A program made the position numbers and the translations under genes. Of a stretch of 42,741 nucleotides of DNA, positions 33,216-41,929 are shown in pieces. Origin of the DNA: Paenibacillus sp. UNC451MF. GTDB lineage: Bacteria > Bacillota > Bacilli > Paenibacillales > NBRC-103111. The stretch lies in NCBI RefSeq assembly GCF_000686845.1, contig NZ_JMLS01000036.1:1-42741 (forward strand), written 5' to 3'. Each line of letters begins with the position of its first letter. Position 1 is the first letter of the stretch. The notes beneath the pieces were generated by a model. That model worked only from the letters and a program-made list of their open reading frames with translations, was not told the DNA's origin and ran no database searches.

Positions 33216-34085
33216 TTGAAAAATATTGTTGTTACTGGCTCAGAGGGGAAGCTTGGGCACTTTGTTGTTCAAGAGCTCAACAAAGCCGGGTATAGAGTTA
33301 TTGGTACAGATACCCGCCCGCAAAGCGGCCGCAACCGTTATGCCCGTTACATACAAGGTGATTTGAATCAGCTCGGTGAAGTTTACGGCATACTTGCCGA
33401 ATCGGATGCGATTCTTCATCTGGCCGCCGTGCCGAATCCTATTAACTTTTCCCCTGAGCGAATATTCGCCAACAATGTGATGTCAACCTATAACATCATG
33501 GAGGCAGCATCTAAACTTGGCATCCGGCGTGTCGTATTCGGATCAAGCGAATCAGCCTATGGATTCTGCTGGGCGAAGCATCCTTTCGCACCCCATTCAC
33601 TTCCAGTTGACGAGGATCATGTGCTGCTGCCACAGGAAAGCTACGGCCTGTCCAAACAGATTAATGAGCAGACAGGGGATATGTTCGCCCGTCGGGTGAA
33701 TATGCAGGTCTATGCTTTGCGGTTTTCCTTGATTCTGGCCCCTGACGAATACAATAGAGAGATCGCAGCGTTTGGCGATACCGTGAGACATCACCGTACG
33801 CTTTGGAGTTATGTGGATGCAAGAGATGCTGCAACCGCCTGCCGGATGGCTCTAGAAGCGGATAACAGGGAGGATATGGAAGCTTACCGTCTTAACATTA
33901 CGTCTAGCGATATCTTAAACAATGTAAGTGTCAGCGAACTGGCAGCAATGTATTATCCGCAGGTGCCTTTTTCAAACCTGCCTCCCGAGAAGCTCACGGC
34001 GTTCGTGTCCAACGCCCGGGCGAAGTCCATTTTGAACTGGAGTCCTATGCATTCATGGAGGGACACAACGGATTTAGCTTTCTAA
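33216..34085 (+). CDS. NAD-dependent epimerase/dehydratase-family (uronate-dehydrogenase-like) protein
   Basis: An extended short-chain dehydrogenase of 289 residues. VVTGSEGKLGHFVVQEL is the NAD-binding loop; FGSSESAYG and YGLSK carry the catalytic Ser, Tyr and Lys. The short length, LHLAAVPNP and the overall shape resemble uronate dehydrogenase-like members that oxidise free sugars to lactones instead of acting on nucleotide sugars. The start is TTG 33216 with AAGGAGG upstream. It is 25 bases after the dehydratase gene. Oxidation of a hexose or its derivative is likely. Confidence 0.83.
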   Translation: MKNIVVTGSEGKLGHFVVQELNKAGYRVIGTDTRPQSGRNRYARYIQGDLNQLGEVYGILAESDAILHLAAVPNPINFSPERIFANNVMSTYNIMEAASKLGIRRVVFGSSESAYGFCWAKHPFAPHSLPVDEDHVLLPQESYGLSKQINEQTGDMFARRVNMQVYALRFSLILAPDEYNREIAAFGDTVRHHRTLWSYVDARDAATACRMALEADNREDMEAYRLNITSSDILNNVSVSELAAMYYPQVPFSNLPPEKLTAFVSNARAKSILNWSPMHSWRDTTDLAF

Positions 34086-34130
34086 AGAATAATTCCCACT
34101 ATTCCAATTATAATGAAGGAGTCATTGTTC

Positions 34131-34886
34131 ATGATTTTAGGAGCACAGCTGTACACCGTTCGATCCTTTCTCCAAACCGAAGAGGATATTAGACGTACAT
34201 TACACAAAATTGCAGAAATGGGCTATAGATCTATTCAGGTTTCTGCCATAGGCAAGATCAAGCCGGAAACACTCCGGGCGATGTGTGACGAACTGTCGCT
34301 CGAGATTGCGCTCACGCACACTAACGTGGATCGGATCTTAAACGAAACCGATCAAGTCATTGAGGAGCATCAAATTTTGGGGTGCGATTTCATCGGTATC
34401 GGGGCAATGCCGGACAAATACCGTGAACAGGATTGGTACGGATATTTCGCTAAGGACTTCCGGGAAGCAGCAAAACGGATTGCCGGGGCCGGTAAGCTGT
34501 TCATGTACCACAACCACAATTTTGAGTTTGAGAAAATCAATGGCAAGCGTCTGATTGAGCGGTTGCTCGAAGATTTTTCACCAGATGAAATGGGGATTAC
34601 TCTGGATACCTATTGGGTCCAAGCAGCCGGTGCCGATGTATGCGAATGGATTGACATATTAAAGGAACGACTCCATTGTGTGCATTTGAAGGATATGACG
34701 GTACGGGGTATGGAGCAGCGAATGGCTCCGGTTATGGAAGGGAATATGAATTTCCCCGCAATATTAAAATCTCTAGAGAAAACTAACACAAAATACTTGC
34801 TTGTAGAGCAGGACGTGTGCCAAACAAGTCCGTTTGATTGCCTGAGGACGAGCTACAATAATCTAGCAGCACTAGGCTATCGCTAA
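34131..34886 (+). CDS. TIM-barrel sugar phosphate isomerase/epimerase family protein
   Basis: About 251 residues of the AP-endonuclease-2 (xylose isomerase-like) barrel. LGAQLYTVRSFLQTEEDI at the start, YHNHNFEFE (metal-binding His and Glu), LDTYWVQAAGADV, HLKDM and a final strand LLVEQDV are typical of IolE/IolH-like enzymes. AAGGAG lies 9 bases before ATG 34131; ATG 34113 precedes that site and is not used. Its role is probably isomerisation or epimerisation of a keto-sugar made by the neighbouring dehydrogenases; the substrate is unknown. Confidence 0.87.
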   Translation: MILGAQLYTVRSFLQTEEDIRRTLHKIAEMGYRSIQVSAIGKIKPETLRAMCDELSLEIALTHTNVDRILNETDQVIEEHQILGCDFIGIGAMPDKYREQDWYGYFAKDFREAAKRIAGAGKLFMYHNHNFEFEKINGKRLIERLLEDFSPDEMGITLDTYWVQAAGADVCEWIDILKERLHCVHLKDMTVRGMEQRMAPVMEGNMNFPAILKSLEKTNTKYLLVEQDVCQTSPFDCLRTSYNNLAALGYR

Positions 34887-34904
34887 GGCGAAAGGAGAAG
34901 GGTT

Positions 34905-36065
34905 ATGACAAAATTGAGAATGGGTATTATTGGAATGGGTAATATGGGCTCGGATCATGCGAAAAAATTAATTAAGGGTGCTGTGCCGGAGGTCGAGCTT
35001 ACCGCCGTTTCCGAAATGGACGAGGAGCGGCTTACAGCGTCTAAGGCGTATTTGCCTGAGACTATCGGCTTCTTTACGAGCCCGGACGAATTGATGGAGA
35101 GCGGCCTTTGTGATGCGGTGATTATCGCAACTCCGCATTATGACCATCCAAGACTTGCGATACAAGCATTTGACAAAGGGCTTCATGTCTTATGTGAGAA
35201 GCCTGCGGGCGTATATACGAAGCAAGTGAGGGAAATGAATGAGAAAGCACAAGAAAGCGGTCTCATATTCGGTATGATGTTCAACCAGCGGACAAACCCG
35301 ATGTACCGGAAAATGCACAAGCTGGTGCATAGCGGAGAGCTTGGAGCTATCAAGCGGGTAAACTGGATCATCACCGATTGGTACCGTTCACAAGCTTATT
35401 ATGATTCCGGCAGTTGGAGAGCAACCTGGGCCGGAGAAGGCGGAGGAGTGCTCATCAACCAATGTCCCCACAATATTGACCTACTCCAATGGATTTGCGG
35501 CATGCCTGCGAAAGTCCGCGCTTTTTGCCATGAAGGTAAATGGCATAATATTGAGGTGGAGGACGATGTTACGGCCTATTTGGAATTCCCGAACGGCTCG
35601 ACCGGTGTTTTCGTTACGTCAACTGCTGACCTGCCGGGAACGAACCGCCTTGAGATTACTTTGGAGATGGGCAAATTGGTCTGTGAGAACAATAAACTAA
35701 CGCTGCACAAGCTCGACCAAAACGAGCGTGAATATTGCTTTAATACAAAGGAGGGATTCTCCAGGCCGTCGGTTGAAGTATCTGTCGTACCGGCTGAAGG
35801 AGACAATAGCCAGCATATGGGGATCATCGCTTCGTTTGCCAAGGCGGTCTTGGACGGAACGCCGCTTATTGCTGACGGTGAAGAGGGCATCCATAGCTTA
35901 ACATTATCCAATGCAATGCATTTGTCCAGCTGGATTGGTGAGACGGTCGAACTCCCAATCGATGATGAGTTGTATTTCAAAGAGCTGAACAAGCGCATCT
36001 CGACATCCCAGCGTAAGGCAGCTAAACCGGTCCTATTTGATACGACAGGAAGCTTTAACTCCTAA
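34905..36065 (+). CDS. Gfo/Idh/MocA-family oxidoreductase
   Basis: A 386-residue two-domain dehydrogenase. GIIGMGNMGSDHAKKL binds NAD(P), IATPHYDHPRLAIQAFDKGLHVLCEKPAG carries the EKP motif with the catalytic Lys, and GGGVLINQCPHNIDLLQWICG supplies the active-site His region typical of sugar dehydrogenases. GAAAGGAG precedes ATG 34905. It follows the isomerase gene by 18 bases. Members oxidise inositols, hexoses or their 3-position; together with the lactonase and dehydratase it may be part of an oxidative sugar route. Confidence 0.88.
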   Translation: MTKLRMGIIGMGNMGSDHAKKLIKGAVPEVELTAVSEMDEERLTASKAYLPETIGFFTSPDELMESGLCDAVIIATPHYDHPRLAIQAFDKGLHVLCEKPAGVYTKQVREMNEKAQESGLIFGMMFNQRTNPMYRKMHKLVHSGELGAIKRVNWIITDWYRSQAYYDSGSWRATWAGEGGGVLINQCPHNIDLLQWICGMPAKVRAFCHEGKWHNIEVEDDVTAYLEFPNGSTGVFVTSTADLPGTNRLEITLEMGKLVCENNKLTLHKLDQNEREYCFNTKEGFSRPSVEVSVVPAEGDNSQHMGIIASFAKAVLDGTPLIADGEEGIHSLTLSNAMHLSSWIGETVELPIDDELYFKELNKRISTSQRKAAKPVLFDTTGSFNS

Positions 36066-36207
36066 CAGGGACGGGTTAGAGTATGATGTAACCTGAGGTC
36101 GTAAGTTGTATCGGTTGTGGTGGGATCTACATCCATCATTTATCAGCAGATAAGTACTTGCGGAGATACCTGGCAAGCGTCCTCTGCATGAATAGGGAGA
36201 AGTTACT

Positions 36208-37527
36208 ATGTTCACTTCAAAAATACCAAAAGCTCAGATCAAACAGTCCGGTAATAATCCGGTTATCACAAGTATTTTTACGGCCGATCCGTCTGCACAT
36301 GTATGGGATGACGGGAGAATCTACATTTATGCGTCCCATGACGTTGATCCACCACGAGGCTGCGATCTGATGGATGCATATCATGTTTTTTCCTCTAACG
36401 ATCTGGTCAATTGGGTGGACGAAGGAGAAATTCTCCATTCCAAGGATGTGCATTGGGGCCGTCCGGAAGGTGGGTTTATGTGGGCTCCTGACTGCGCTTA
36501 TAAGAACGGTACGTATTACTTTTATTACCCGCATCCGAGCGGAACCGACTGGAACGCAACCTGGAAAATCGGCGTGGCCACAAGTGATAAGCCGGCCAGC
36601 GGGTTTGTGGACCGAGGTTATATCGAAGGGCTTGACGGCTTTGCCATGATCGATCCGTGCGTATTTGTCGATGACGACGGCAGGGCCTATATGTATTATG
36701 GAGGCGGCAGCAAATGCCAAGGCGGAGAATTAAATGAAGACATGATGTCAATTAAAGGACCGATGCGGGATATGTCCGGATTGGAGGATTTTCATGAGGC
36801 GGCTTGGGTTTTCAAGAGAAAAGGCCTGTACTATTTGACCTACGCCGACAATTTGGAGAATAACAACCGAATGCGATATGCGACGAGCAAGCATCCGCTT
36901 GGTCCTTGGACCTACCAAGGCATCTTCCTTGAGCCAACCGGCTGCCCTACTACGCACGGCTCGGTTGTAGAATACAAAGGGCAATGGTATCTGTTCTATC
37001 ATAATCAGGAAATTTCCGGCCGCGGCAATTTGCGGAGCGTATGTATCGACTACCTGCATTTTCATGAAGACGGAACCATTCAAACCGTTGTTCAGACTAA
37101 GGAAGGTGTTGGGCCTGTCGATGAGGTGACAGTGGACGAAGCAACCACTTACTATCCTGCTGCTGATTGCTCCACAGGCGGTGGCGCAGTGATCCAGAGT
37201 ATTGATGATGCAGAGGTAGTAGTCCGAGGGATGGCGGCCAAGGAGGTCTACTGTGCATTTGAATCTATTGACGGCGGCACCGGTGGACGCGCGACAATCT
37301 ATATTCACTACAGTACAGCCGAAGCGTTGGCGAAACTGAACTTGGAGGTCAATGGGCATGATTACTCTCTGATCAACGCTCCCTTTTCAGAGGCGGCATC
37401 AGAAACGAAGGGTACTGCTTATTTCACAGCCTCATTAAATCCTGGCAAAAATAATATAATCAAGCTGACAGGAGGATATGGCGATATTTCAGTTAGCGGA
37501 CTCACGGTAAGTCTTTTTAATGAATAG
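36208..37527 (+). CDS. GH43-family glycosidase with C-terminal CBM6-like domain
   Basis: About 439 residues. The five-bladed propeller shows the GH43 triad positions: Asp in FTADPSAHVW (general base), Asp in MIDPCVFVDDDG (pKa modulator) and Glu in DFHEAAWVFKRKG (general acid). GLYYLTYAD and QWYLFYHNQE are further typical strands. From about residue 310 a beta-sandwich with GGRATIYIHYSTAE resembles a CBM6-type carbohydrate-binding module. No signal peptide is visible. GGGAG lies just before ATG 36208. The family acts on arabinose, xylose or galactose linkages, so the natural substrate may be a mixed glycan also carrying mannose. Last gene before a large hairpin. Confidence 0.88.
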   Translation: MFTSKIPKAQIKQSGNNPVITSIFTADPSAHVWDDGRIYIYASHDVDPPRGCDLMDAYHVFSSNDLVNWVDEGEILHSKDVHWGRPEGGFMWAPDCAYKNGTYYFYYPHPSGTDWNATWKIGVATSDKPASGFVDRGYIEGLDGFAMIDPCVFVDDDGRAYMYYGGGSKCQGGELNEDMMSIKGPMRDMSGLEDFHEAAWVFKRKGLYYLTYADNLENNNRMRYATSKHPLGPWTYQGIFLEPTGCPTTHGSVVEYKGQWYLFYHNQEISGRGNLRSVCIDYLHFHEDGTIQTVVQTKEGVGPVDEVTVDEATTYYPAADCSTGGGAVIQSIDDAEVVVRGMAAKEVYCAFESIDGGTGGRATIYIHYSTAEALAKLNLEVNGHDYSLINAPFSEAASETKGTAYFTASLNPGKNNIIKLTGGYGDISVSGLTVSLFNE

Positions 37528-37545
37528 TTATTATTCAAGCATTGC

Positions 37546-37590
37546 GGCCTCACTGTACTGATCAGACCGTTTGATCTGTACAGTGGGGCC
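37546..37590 (+). terminator. Strong hairpin after the GH43 gene
   Basis: An 18-bp stem (37546-37563 with 37573-37590) with one mismatch and one G-U pair lies 19 bases after the stop. It lacks a clear T run but probably ends the operon. Confidence 0.6.
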
Positions 37591-37723
37591 GTTGTGTATT
37601 TCATACGTCCAGTTACAATAAACCGTCGGACGCAGCAACAAATAAAGGCAGGCCACCTTACATATTTATTGACACGAAATCAAATCATGTCGGACGACAC
37701 AAACATGTCCGTTTTTCGACAAG

Positions 37724-38388
37724 ATGCTTGCAAGAGAGCTAGGAGACCTGGATATTTCTGAGGTTACTTTGAACTTGTTGAAAGAATACTTGACAAAGCA
37801 GTCCGATCGCTTGAAACCCAACAGTCTGGCACATCGCATACGTTTTGTTCGCTCCCTGTTCCGCTTTGCCTATGAAGAGACATATTTATCATCAAACCCT
37901 TCTTTGAAGCTACGCGAACCCAAAATGGACAAGCGTATTCCTAAGTTTTTGATTGAGGAAGATGTCATCGGGTTGGAGAGGTGGAGAAGTTGAACATCGA
38001 AGATCTGAATTGGGAGAATTGCTCCTCAATTGTAAATGGCAAGGGTTCAAAACAAAGAGAGGTTTACTTTACCACCGAATGTAAAGTGTGGTTGAAGAAG
38101 TACCTCGCGAGCCGTGAGGACTCTTGCAAGGCCTTATTTGTAACTGATACACATCCTACAAGACGGATGGCTATTCCGACATTAAAATGTCTTGCCAATC
38201 GGGGAGAACTCAAAGCTAATGTATATCCACATCGGTTTCGTCATACCTATGCATGCAAGCTCCTTGATAACGGAGCACCATTAGATTTCATTCAAGGCAT
38301 GTTGGGGCATGAAAAAGCATCAACCACTCAAATATACGCCCAGCTGAGCGGGGAACGCTGGCGAGAACTCTACCGTCGTTACTTTTAG
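37724..38388 (+). pseudogene. Broken tyrosine recombinase (XerC/D-like integrase)
   Basis: Two frames make one integrase. 37724-37993 gives the SAM-like N-terminal domain (LKPNSLAHRIRFVRSLFRFAYEE) up to FLIEEDV. 37981-38388 gives the catalytic end with YPHRFRHTYACKLLDNGAPL, GMLGHEKASTTQIYA. The join has lost about 25 residues and shifted frame: the segment holding the first catalytic Arg (usually TGxRxxE) is missing. The N-terminus is also incomplete. It is therefore inactive, a trace of a past insertion next to the end of the sugar island. Confidence 0.8.
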
Positions 38389-38542
38389 GTTGTAGCAGCG
38401 ATTGTTGTCTTAATGATGTCACCGCTCAACTAAAGGGCAGGTTTGGGATTAGCAATCCATAAGAAACAACCCAAGTTGAATTCTGCTAAAATGTAGTTAA
38501 TGTATAATGTAGATATCCCTCATGAACAAAGGAGAACTGAAA

Positions 38543-39118
38543 ATGAGAAAACTCGTTCTATTTCTGCACGCATCGCTTGACGGTTTTGTAGAAGGGCCGA
38601 ATGGTGAAATGGACATTGGCTGGGTTTCCTACGATGCTGATTTGGAGAAACACGCGAAAGAAATTCTGAGTACTGCCGACACTGTCATTTGGGGACGTGG
38701 GACTTATCAGATGATGCACAGTTACTGGCCATCTGTGCCTTCGAACCCATCAGCTTCGCAGCATGAACGGAATCATGCCGAGTGGATCGAAAAGACAGCC
38801 AAAATCGTTTTTTCCACGACGCTGGAGAAAGTCGAATGGAATAATTCCAGACTCGTGAAAGAAGATGTCGAGGAAGAGATCAATAACCTCAAACAGCAGC
38901 CAGGCAAGGATATGGTCATCCTCGGCAGTCCTAGGTTCGCACACCACCTTATGCAGTTTGATTTAATTGATGAGTATAAAATTACGGTTTCTCCCGTCCT
39001 GATCGGTAAGGGATTGCCGTTATTCCATGGTCTCAAGGAGAAGATCAATCTTAAGCTAATCGAAAACAAGACCTTTGATTCTGGAGCCATAGGTCTCGTT
39101 TACCAGACGGTAAGATGA
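38543..39118 (+). CDS. Dihydrofolate-reductase/RibD C-terminal-family protein
   Basis: About 191 residues. KLVLFLHASLDGFVEGPNGEMDIGW, TVIWGRGTYQMM, KDMVILGSPRFAHHLMQFDLIDEYKITVSPVLIGKGLPLF are typical of the RibD C-terminal reductase family common in Bacillales (YwjB/YyaP-like). It likely binds NADPH; the substrate is unknown. AAAGGAG lies 8 bases before ATG 38543; ATG 38522 precedes that site. A TATAAT at 38503 suggests its own promoter. Confidence 0.87.
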   Translation: MRKLVLFLHASLDGFVEGPNGEMDIGWVSYDADLEKHAKEILSTADTVIWGRGTYQMMHSYWPSVPSNPSASQHERNHAEWIEKTAKIVFSTTLEKVEWNNSRLVKEDVEEEINNLKQQPGKDMVILGSPRFAHHLMQFDLIDEYKITVSPVLIGKGLPLFHGLKEKINLKLIENKTFDSGAIGLVYQTVR

Positions 39119-39176
39119 CCTTGTCACTTAAGGTGATTACGCTAACGGGTACGATAGTTGAATAAAAGACGCGATT

Positions 39177-39205
39177 GCAGTCGGTCGAAATGATCGGCTG
39201 CTTTT
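39177..39205 (+). terminator. Terminator after the RibD-like gene
   Basis: A 10-bp stem (39177-39186 with 39192-39201, two G-U pairs) with a 5-base loop is followed by T4, 59 bases after the stop codon. Confidence 0.6.
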
Positions 39206-39363
39206 CGTTGAACGTGCGTTATAGAGGAGAATAACCCCGATTCATTAGCCTCGTTTAATCTTCGCAACCGATTTTGGATCCGAAAACGAATTAATTTTAT
39301 TTGGTTGACCGGATTGCAAACATTCTGTAAAATTTTATTAAATGTATACTTTAGGGTAATGAG

Positions 39364-39380
39364 CTTACTTATAAAGTAAG
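39364..39380. promoter_or_regulatory. CTTACTT/AAGTAAG palindrome upstream of the HxlR-type gene
   Basis: Seven-base perfect arms with a 3-base centre lie between a TATACT -10-like element (39345-39350) and the ATG at 39395. Placement over the start of transcription suggests autorepression. Confidence 0.6.
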
Positions 39381-39394
39381 GGGATGATTTATTA

Positions 39395-39727
39395 ATGATT
39401 CATCAGCTTGAATGTCCAGTGGAGACAATCATTCATGTTCTAGGCGGCAAATGGAAACCAATGATTTTATGGCAGTTGATACAATCCAATAAGCGATTCA
39501 ACGATCTGGAAAAACTTATACCTGATGTTTCTCAAAAAATGCTTTCACAACATCTACGGGACTTGGAACGAGAGGGCATTATCGATAGAACGGTCTACCC
39601 CACCGTCCCTCCAAAAGTAGAATATTCCCTTAGTGAATATGGTAAAACATTGATTCCTGTAGCAGAAGTCATGTGTGCTTGGGGAGAAAACCATAATAAG
39701 CGGAAATATGAAGAATCTGCTTCTTAG
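39395..39727 (+). CDS. HxlR-family transcriptional regulator
   Basis: A 110-residue MarR-like winged-helix protein of the HxlR type: CPVETIIHVLGGKWKPMILWQLIQSNKRFNDLEKLIP, VSQKMLSQHLRDLEREGII and VEYSLSEYGKTLIPV. The N-terminal Cys (residue 7) is the redox-sensing cysteine of YodB/HypR-type members, which respond to quinones, aldehydes or disulfide stress. Palindromes upstream of this gene and of the next (39998) suggest control of itself and an oxidoreductase. Confidence 0.92.
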   Translation: MIHQLECPVETIIHVLGGKWKPMILWQLIQSNKRFNDLEKLIPDVSQKMLSQHLRDLEREGIIDRTVYPTVPPKVEYSLSEYGKTLIPVAEVMCAWGENHNKRKYEESAS

Positions 39728-39767
39728 AGCTGGTTCAATTCATTTGTACACTAATTCAAGGACTCAT

Positions 39768-39811
39768 AGCAAAAGCTGCCAAGGGATTTCCCCTGGCAGC
39801 TTTTGCTATTT
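39768..39811 (+). terminator. Terminator of the HxlR-type gene
   Basis: A perfect 14-bp stem (39768-39781 with 39794-39807), extended by AGGG/CCCC-type pairs, is followed by ATTTTA. Confidence 0.85.
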
Positions 39812-39875
39812 TACAGTCAATCTTTCTTTAAGATTTTCGCCGTGGACCAACATGGATAACCCGTTCTGCTTAATG

Positions 39876-39891
39876 CTTACTTTTAAGTAAG
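39876..39891. promoter_or_regulatory. CTTACTT/AAGTAAG palindrome upstream of the oxidoreductase gene
   Basis: Seven-base perfect arms around TT, about 107 bases before ATG 39998. Same arms as the palindrome in front of the HxlR-type gene. Confidence 0.55.
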
Positions 39892-39997
39892 GACCCTACA
39901 TTAAAGTGGGTTCTTATCAAGATTTTTAAACGATGCTAAGCTTAAGTCAATCCAGAGATGAAATATCAGGAGTCAATTATAAAAGGAGGAAAAAACG

Positions 39998-40726
39998 ATG
40001 AAAATTATTGTTTTCGGAGCAACGGGAAATACGGGGAGAAGAGCGCTGGAGCAAGGGTGTAAAATGGGACATGAAATGACCGCATTCGTGCGAAACTCCG
40101 AGAAGTTTTATGGACAGCAAGGAGAGCGTTCCGCCAAACATGTGAAGGTGATCGTGGACGATATCATAAACCCAGTAAGCGTCGGCGAGGCGCTCTCGCA
40201 TCAAGACGCCGCTATTATTGCTGCCGGCCATGCAGGTCAAGGAGATGAGTTCGTTCGTCTCGTTGATAACATTATAAGCCAATGTGAAATCCACCCTAGT
40301 TTTTCCGGGAGGGTATGGGTAATGGGAGGTGCCGGCCTGCTGGATATTCCATATACTGATCTCATTGGCAACAATCTGCCCGGATTCCCGCCCGCGTATA
40401 AAAATCACAACCGGAATTTTGAACGACTGCTGCAGTCTGAGCTTGATTGGTCAATTATGTGTCCGGGAACTATGATTGATTCGATAGAACCTCCGGCACC
40501 GGTTCATCTGCATGTAACGACGGAAACCTTGCCCATATCCATTCCGAAGACTATCAAGGAATTATCCGAGGCTGATATAGCCGGTTACTTGTTCAGTCGG
40601 CTTCAAGAGCTGGATGTTGCTTATGATGATGTCGTGAAATGCATGCTGGAGCATATCGAGCTCGGAGGGCCTTTTAAGAGGAAAAGGGTCGGACTCGCCT
40701 ATCAAAGCGAGATTCCGGTGTATTAA
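39998..40726 (+). CDS. NAD(P)-binding atypical short-chain dehydrogenase (NmrA/YwnB-like)
   Basis: A 242-residue Rossmann protein. IVFGATGNTGRRALEQGCKMGHEMTAFVRN is the NAD(P)-binding N-terminus of the NmrA/BVR-B-like group. LDWSIMCPGTMIDS and ADIAGYLFSRLQE follow as usual. The Tyr-x-x-x-Lys pair of classical enzymes is absent, as normal for this group. AAAAGGAGG precedes ATG 39998. A palindrome upstream suggests control by the HxlR-type protein, a common pairing in electrophile or redox stress. The DUF2269 gene follows after 15 bases. Confidence 0.87.
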   Translation: MKIIVFGATGNTGRRALEQGCKMGHEMTAFVRNSEKFYGQQGERSAKHVKVIVDDIINPVSVGEALSHQDAAIIAAGHAGQGDEFVRLVDNIISQCEIHPSFSGRVWVMGGAGLLDIPYTDLIGNNLPGFPPAYKNHNRNFERLLQSELDWSIMCPGTMIDSIEPPAPVHLHVTTETLPISIPKTIKELSEADIAGYLFSRLQELDVAYDDVVKCMLEHIELGGPFKRKRVGLAYQSEIPVY

Positions 40727-40741
40727 GGAGCAAAAAGGGAG

Positions 40742-41206
40742 ATGGTGAGTTTGTTTGGATGGATCCTCGTTTTGCACATATTGGCTTCTATCGCGGTCAT
40801 CGGTCCCGCTTTAGTGGTACCCGTTATTCGAAGGTCCGCTAGAACCGTTGGCCAGTTGCGCTTTGCTTTTGATGTAACGAACAAGCTTGCCATCCTGCCT
40901 AAAATTGGCGGAGCTGTACTTATTATTACCGGGGTTTGGCTTATGATCATAACGAAGATGGGGTTGTCCCAAATGTGGCTAAGTATATCGATCCTTTTAT
41001 CGCTGCTCATGGTCGTCACGATCGAGGGAATGATCGGGCCGCGCATGAAAAAGATCATGGAAATTGTATCTATAAGTCAAAGCAAAGGGGATGAAGTACC
41101 CTCGGAGCTCGATCGATTGATGAAAAAGATCGTACCAATCGAGACAGCGTCACAGCTGCTTATGATTGCCATAACCGTACTTATGATCCTTAAACCATTC
41201 TCTTAA
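40742..41206 (+). CDS. DUF2269-type integral membrane protein
   Basis: About 154 residues with four predicted membrane segments: WILVLHILASIAVIGPALVV, LPKIGGAVLIITGVWLMII, LSISILLSLLMVVTIEGMIG and a C-terminal LLMIAITVLMIL. The layout and length match DUF2269 proteins; their function is unknown. GGGAG precedes ATG 40742 and the gene is cotranscribed with the oxidoreductase. Confidence 0.85.
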   Translation: MVSLFGWILVLHILASIAVIGPALVVPVIRRSARTVGQLRFAFDVTNKLAILPKIGGAVLIITGVWLMIITKMGLSQMWLSISILLSLLMVVTIEGMIGPRMKKIMEIVSISQSKGDEVPSELDRLMKKIVPIETASQLLMIAITVLMILKPFS

Positions 41207-41294
41207 TCTTAGATTGCAACAGCAGTATACTGAAAAATAGGTACACTGGCATACTGGAAGGTTTTTTATTTGAACGATAAATATGGATACTAAG

Positions 41295-41487
41295 CTAAGT
41301 CGACAAACCTTTCTTGTATCACTAGCAGGGCATAAATCCAGTGGAGGAATTTGTTAACACAGGCGATGAGGGCAACACGATAAGGCTTATCAGCTTCACG
41401 CTTCTTGTCATAAAACTCACGTAATTTCTTGCTTACGGTCTTTTTTAGACCACATAATACAGCGAGATATATACATCGCTTGTTATG
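41295..41487 (-). pseudogene. C-terminal remnant of an IS110-family transposase
   Basis: Reading leftward in one frame gives RCIYLAVLCG, KKLREFYDKK and VALIACVNKFLHWIYALL, ending in TAG at 41297. This is the C-terminal region of IS110/IS116/IS902-type transposases (R..Y.A, then ALIAC..KLL..I.A). Stop codons occur directly upstream and the DEDD catalytic domain is absent. About 65 codons remain. I find no element ends. Confidence 0.7.
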
Positions 41488-41929
41488 CTAGATCTAATCG
41501 TCTCAACCAGCTTAAACATGGTTACTACAAGTAGGGGGGCGATCAGTTTTAGCGACGGGTTACAGACCCAGGAGAACGACCGATCTACCCCGGCTACTGA
41601 CAAATACACCAACGAAAGTGGTCAACCAGTAAAAACGGGCTGACCTCATAATACGACGGAGAACGATAGCGTAATTACTAGGGAGCAGATCGCTGCGCGG
41701 CAGCTGCTCCCTGTTTTCATTGTAACGGGCAGCATTGTTGAACAAGTTGTAAATTTAACATTTTAAAGTAAGAGCATTTCTTTGTAATGTGAAATGTTTT
41801 TTATTTTTCTAAAATATTAAGAAATTCCATTAACAATAATAATATAACTAAAAACGATATTAATTTATTGTTAAACAATAAATTATGTGTTAAAGTTTAT
41901 TCTATAAGTAAATTAGCGAGGTGCTCTTA
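41488..41929. other. Gene-poor region upstream of the DUF2975 gene
   Basis: No convincing gene. It may contain more transposase debris on the minus strand (to about 41660). An AT-rich stretch from 41750 to 41920 precedes the DUF2975 gene and probably holds its promoter, but no single -35/-10 pair stands out. Confidence 0.4.
41681..41717 (+). terminator. Hairpin with T run in the transposase-debris region
   Basis: GGGAGCAG (41681-41688) pairs with CTGCTCCC (41704-41711), followed by TGTTTTC. There is no intact gene before it on this strand. Confidence 0.5.

Noticed and set aside
36217-37359. Long minus-strand frames opposite the GH43 gene
   Set aside because: GH43 motifs are clear on the plus strand; the antisense frames are Cys/Ile/Arg-rich shadows.
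39121-39205. Possible dispersed repeat (MITE-like) after the RibD-like gene
   Set aside because: It looks repeat-like, but no second copy occurs in the window and no terminal inverted repeats are visible; only the hairpin is reported.
41560-41745. 61-residue leftward frame in the transposase-debris region
   Set aside because: No ribosome binding site and no recognisable family; more likely decayed sequence.
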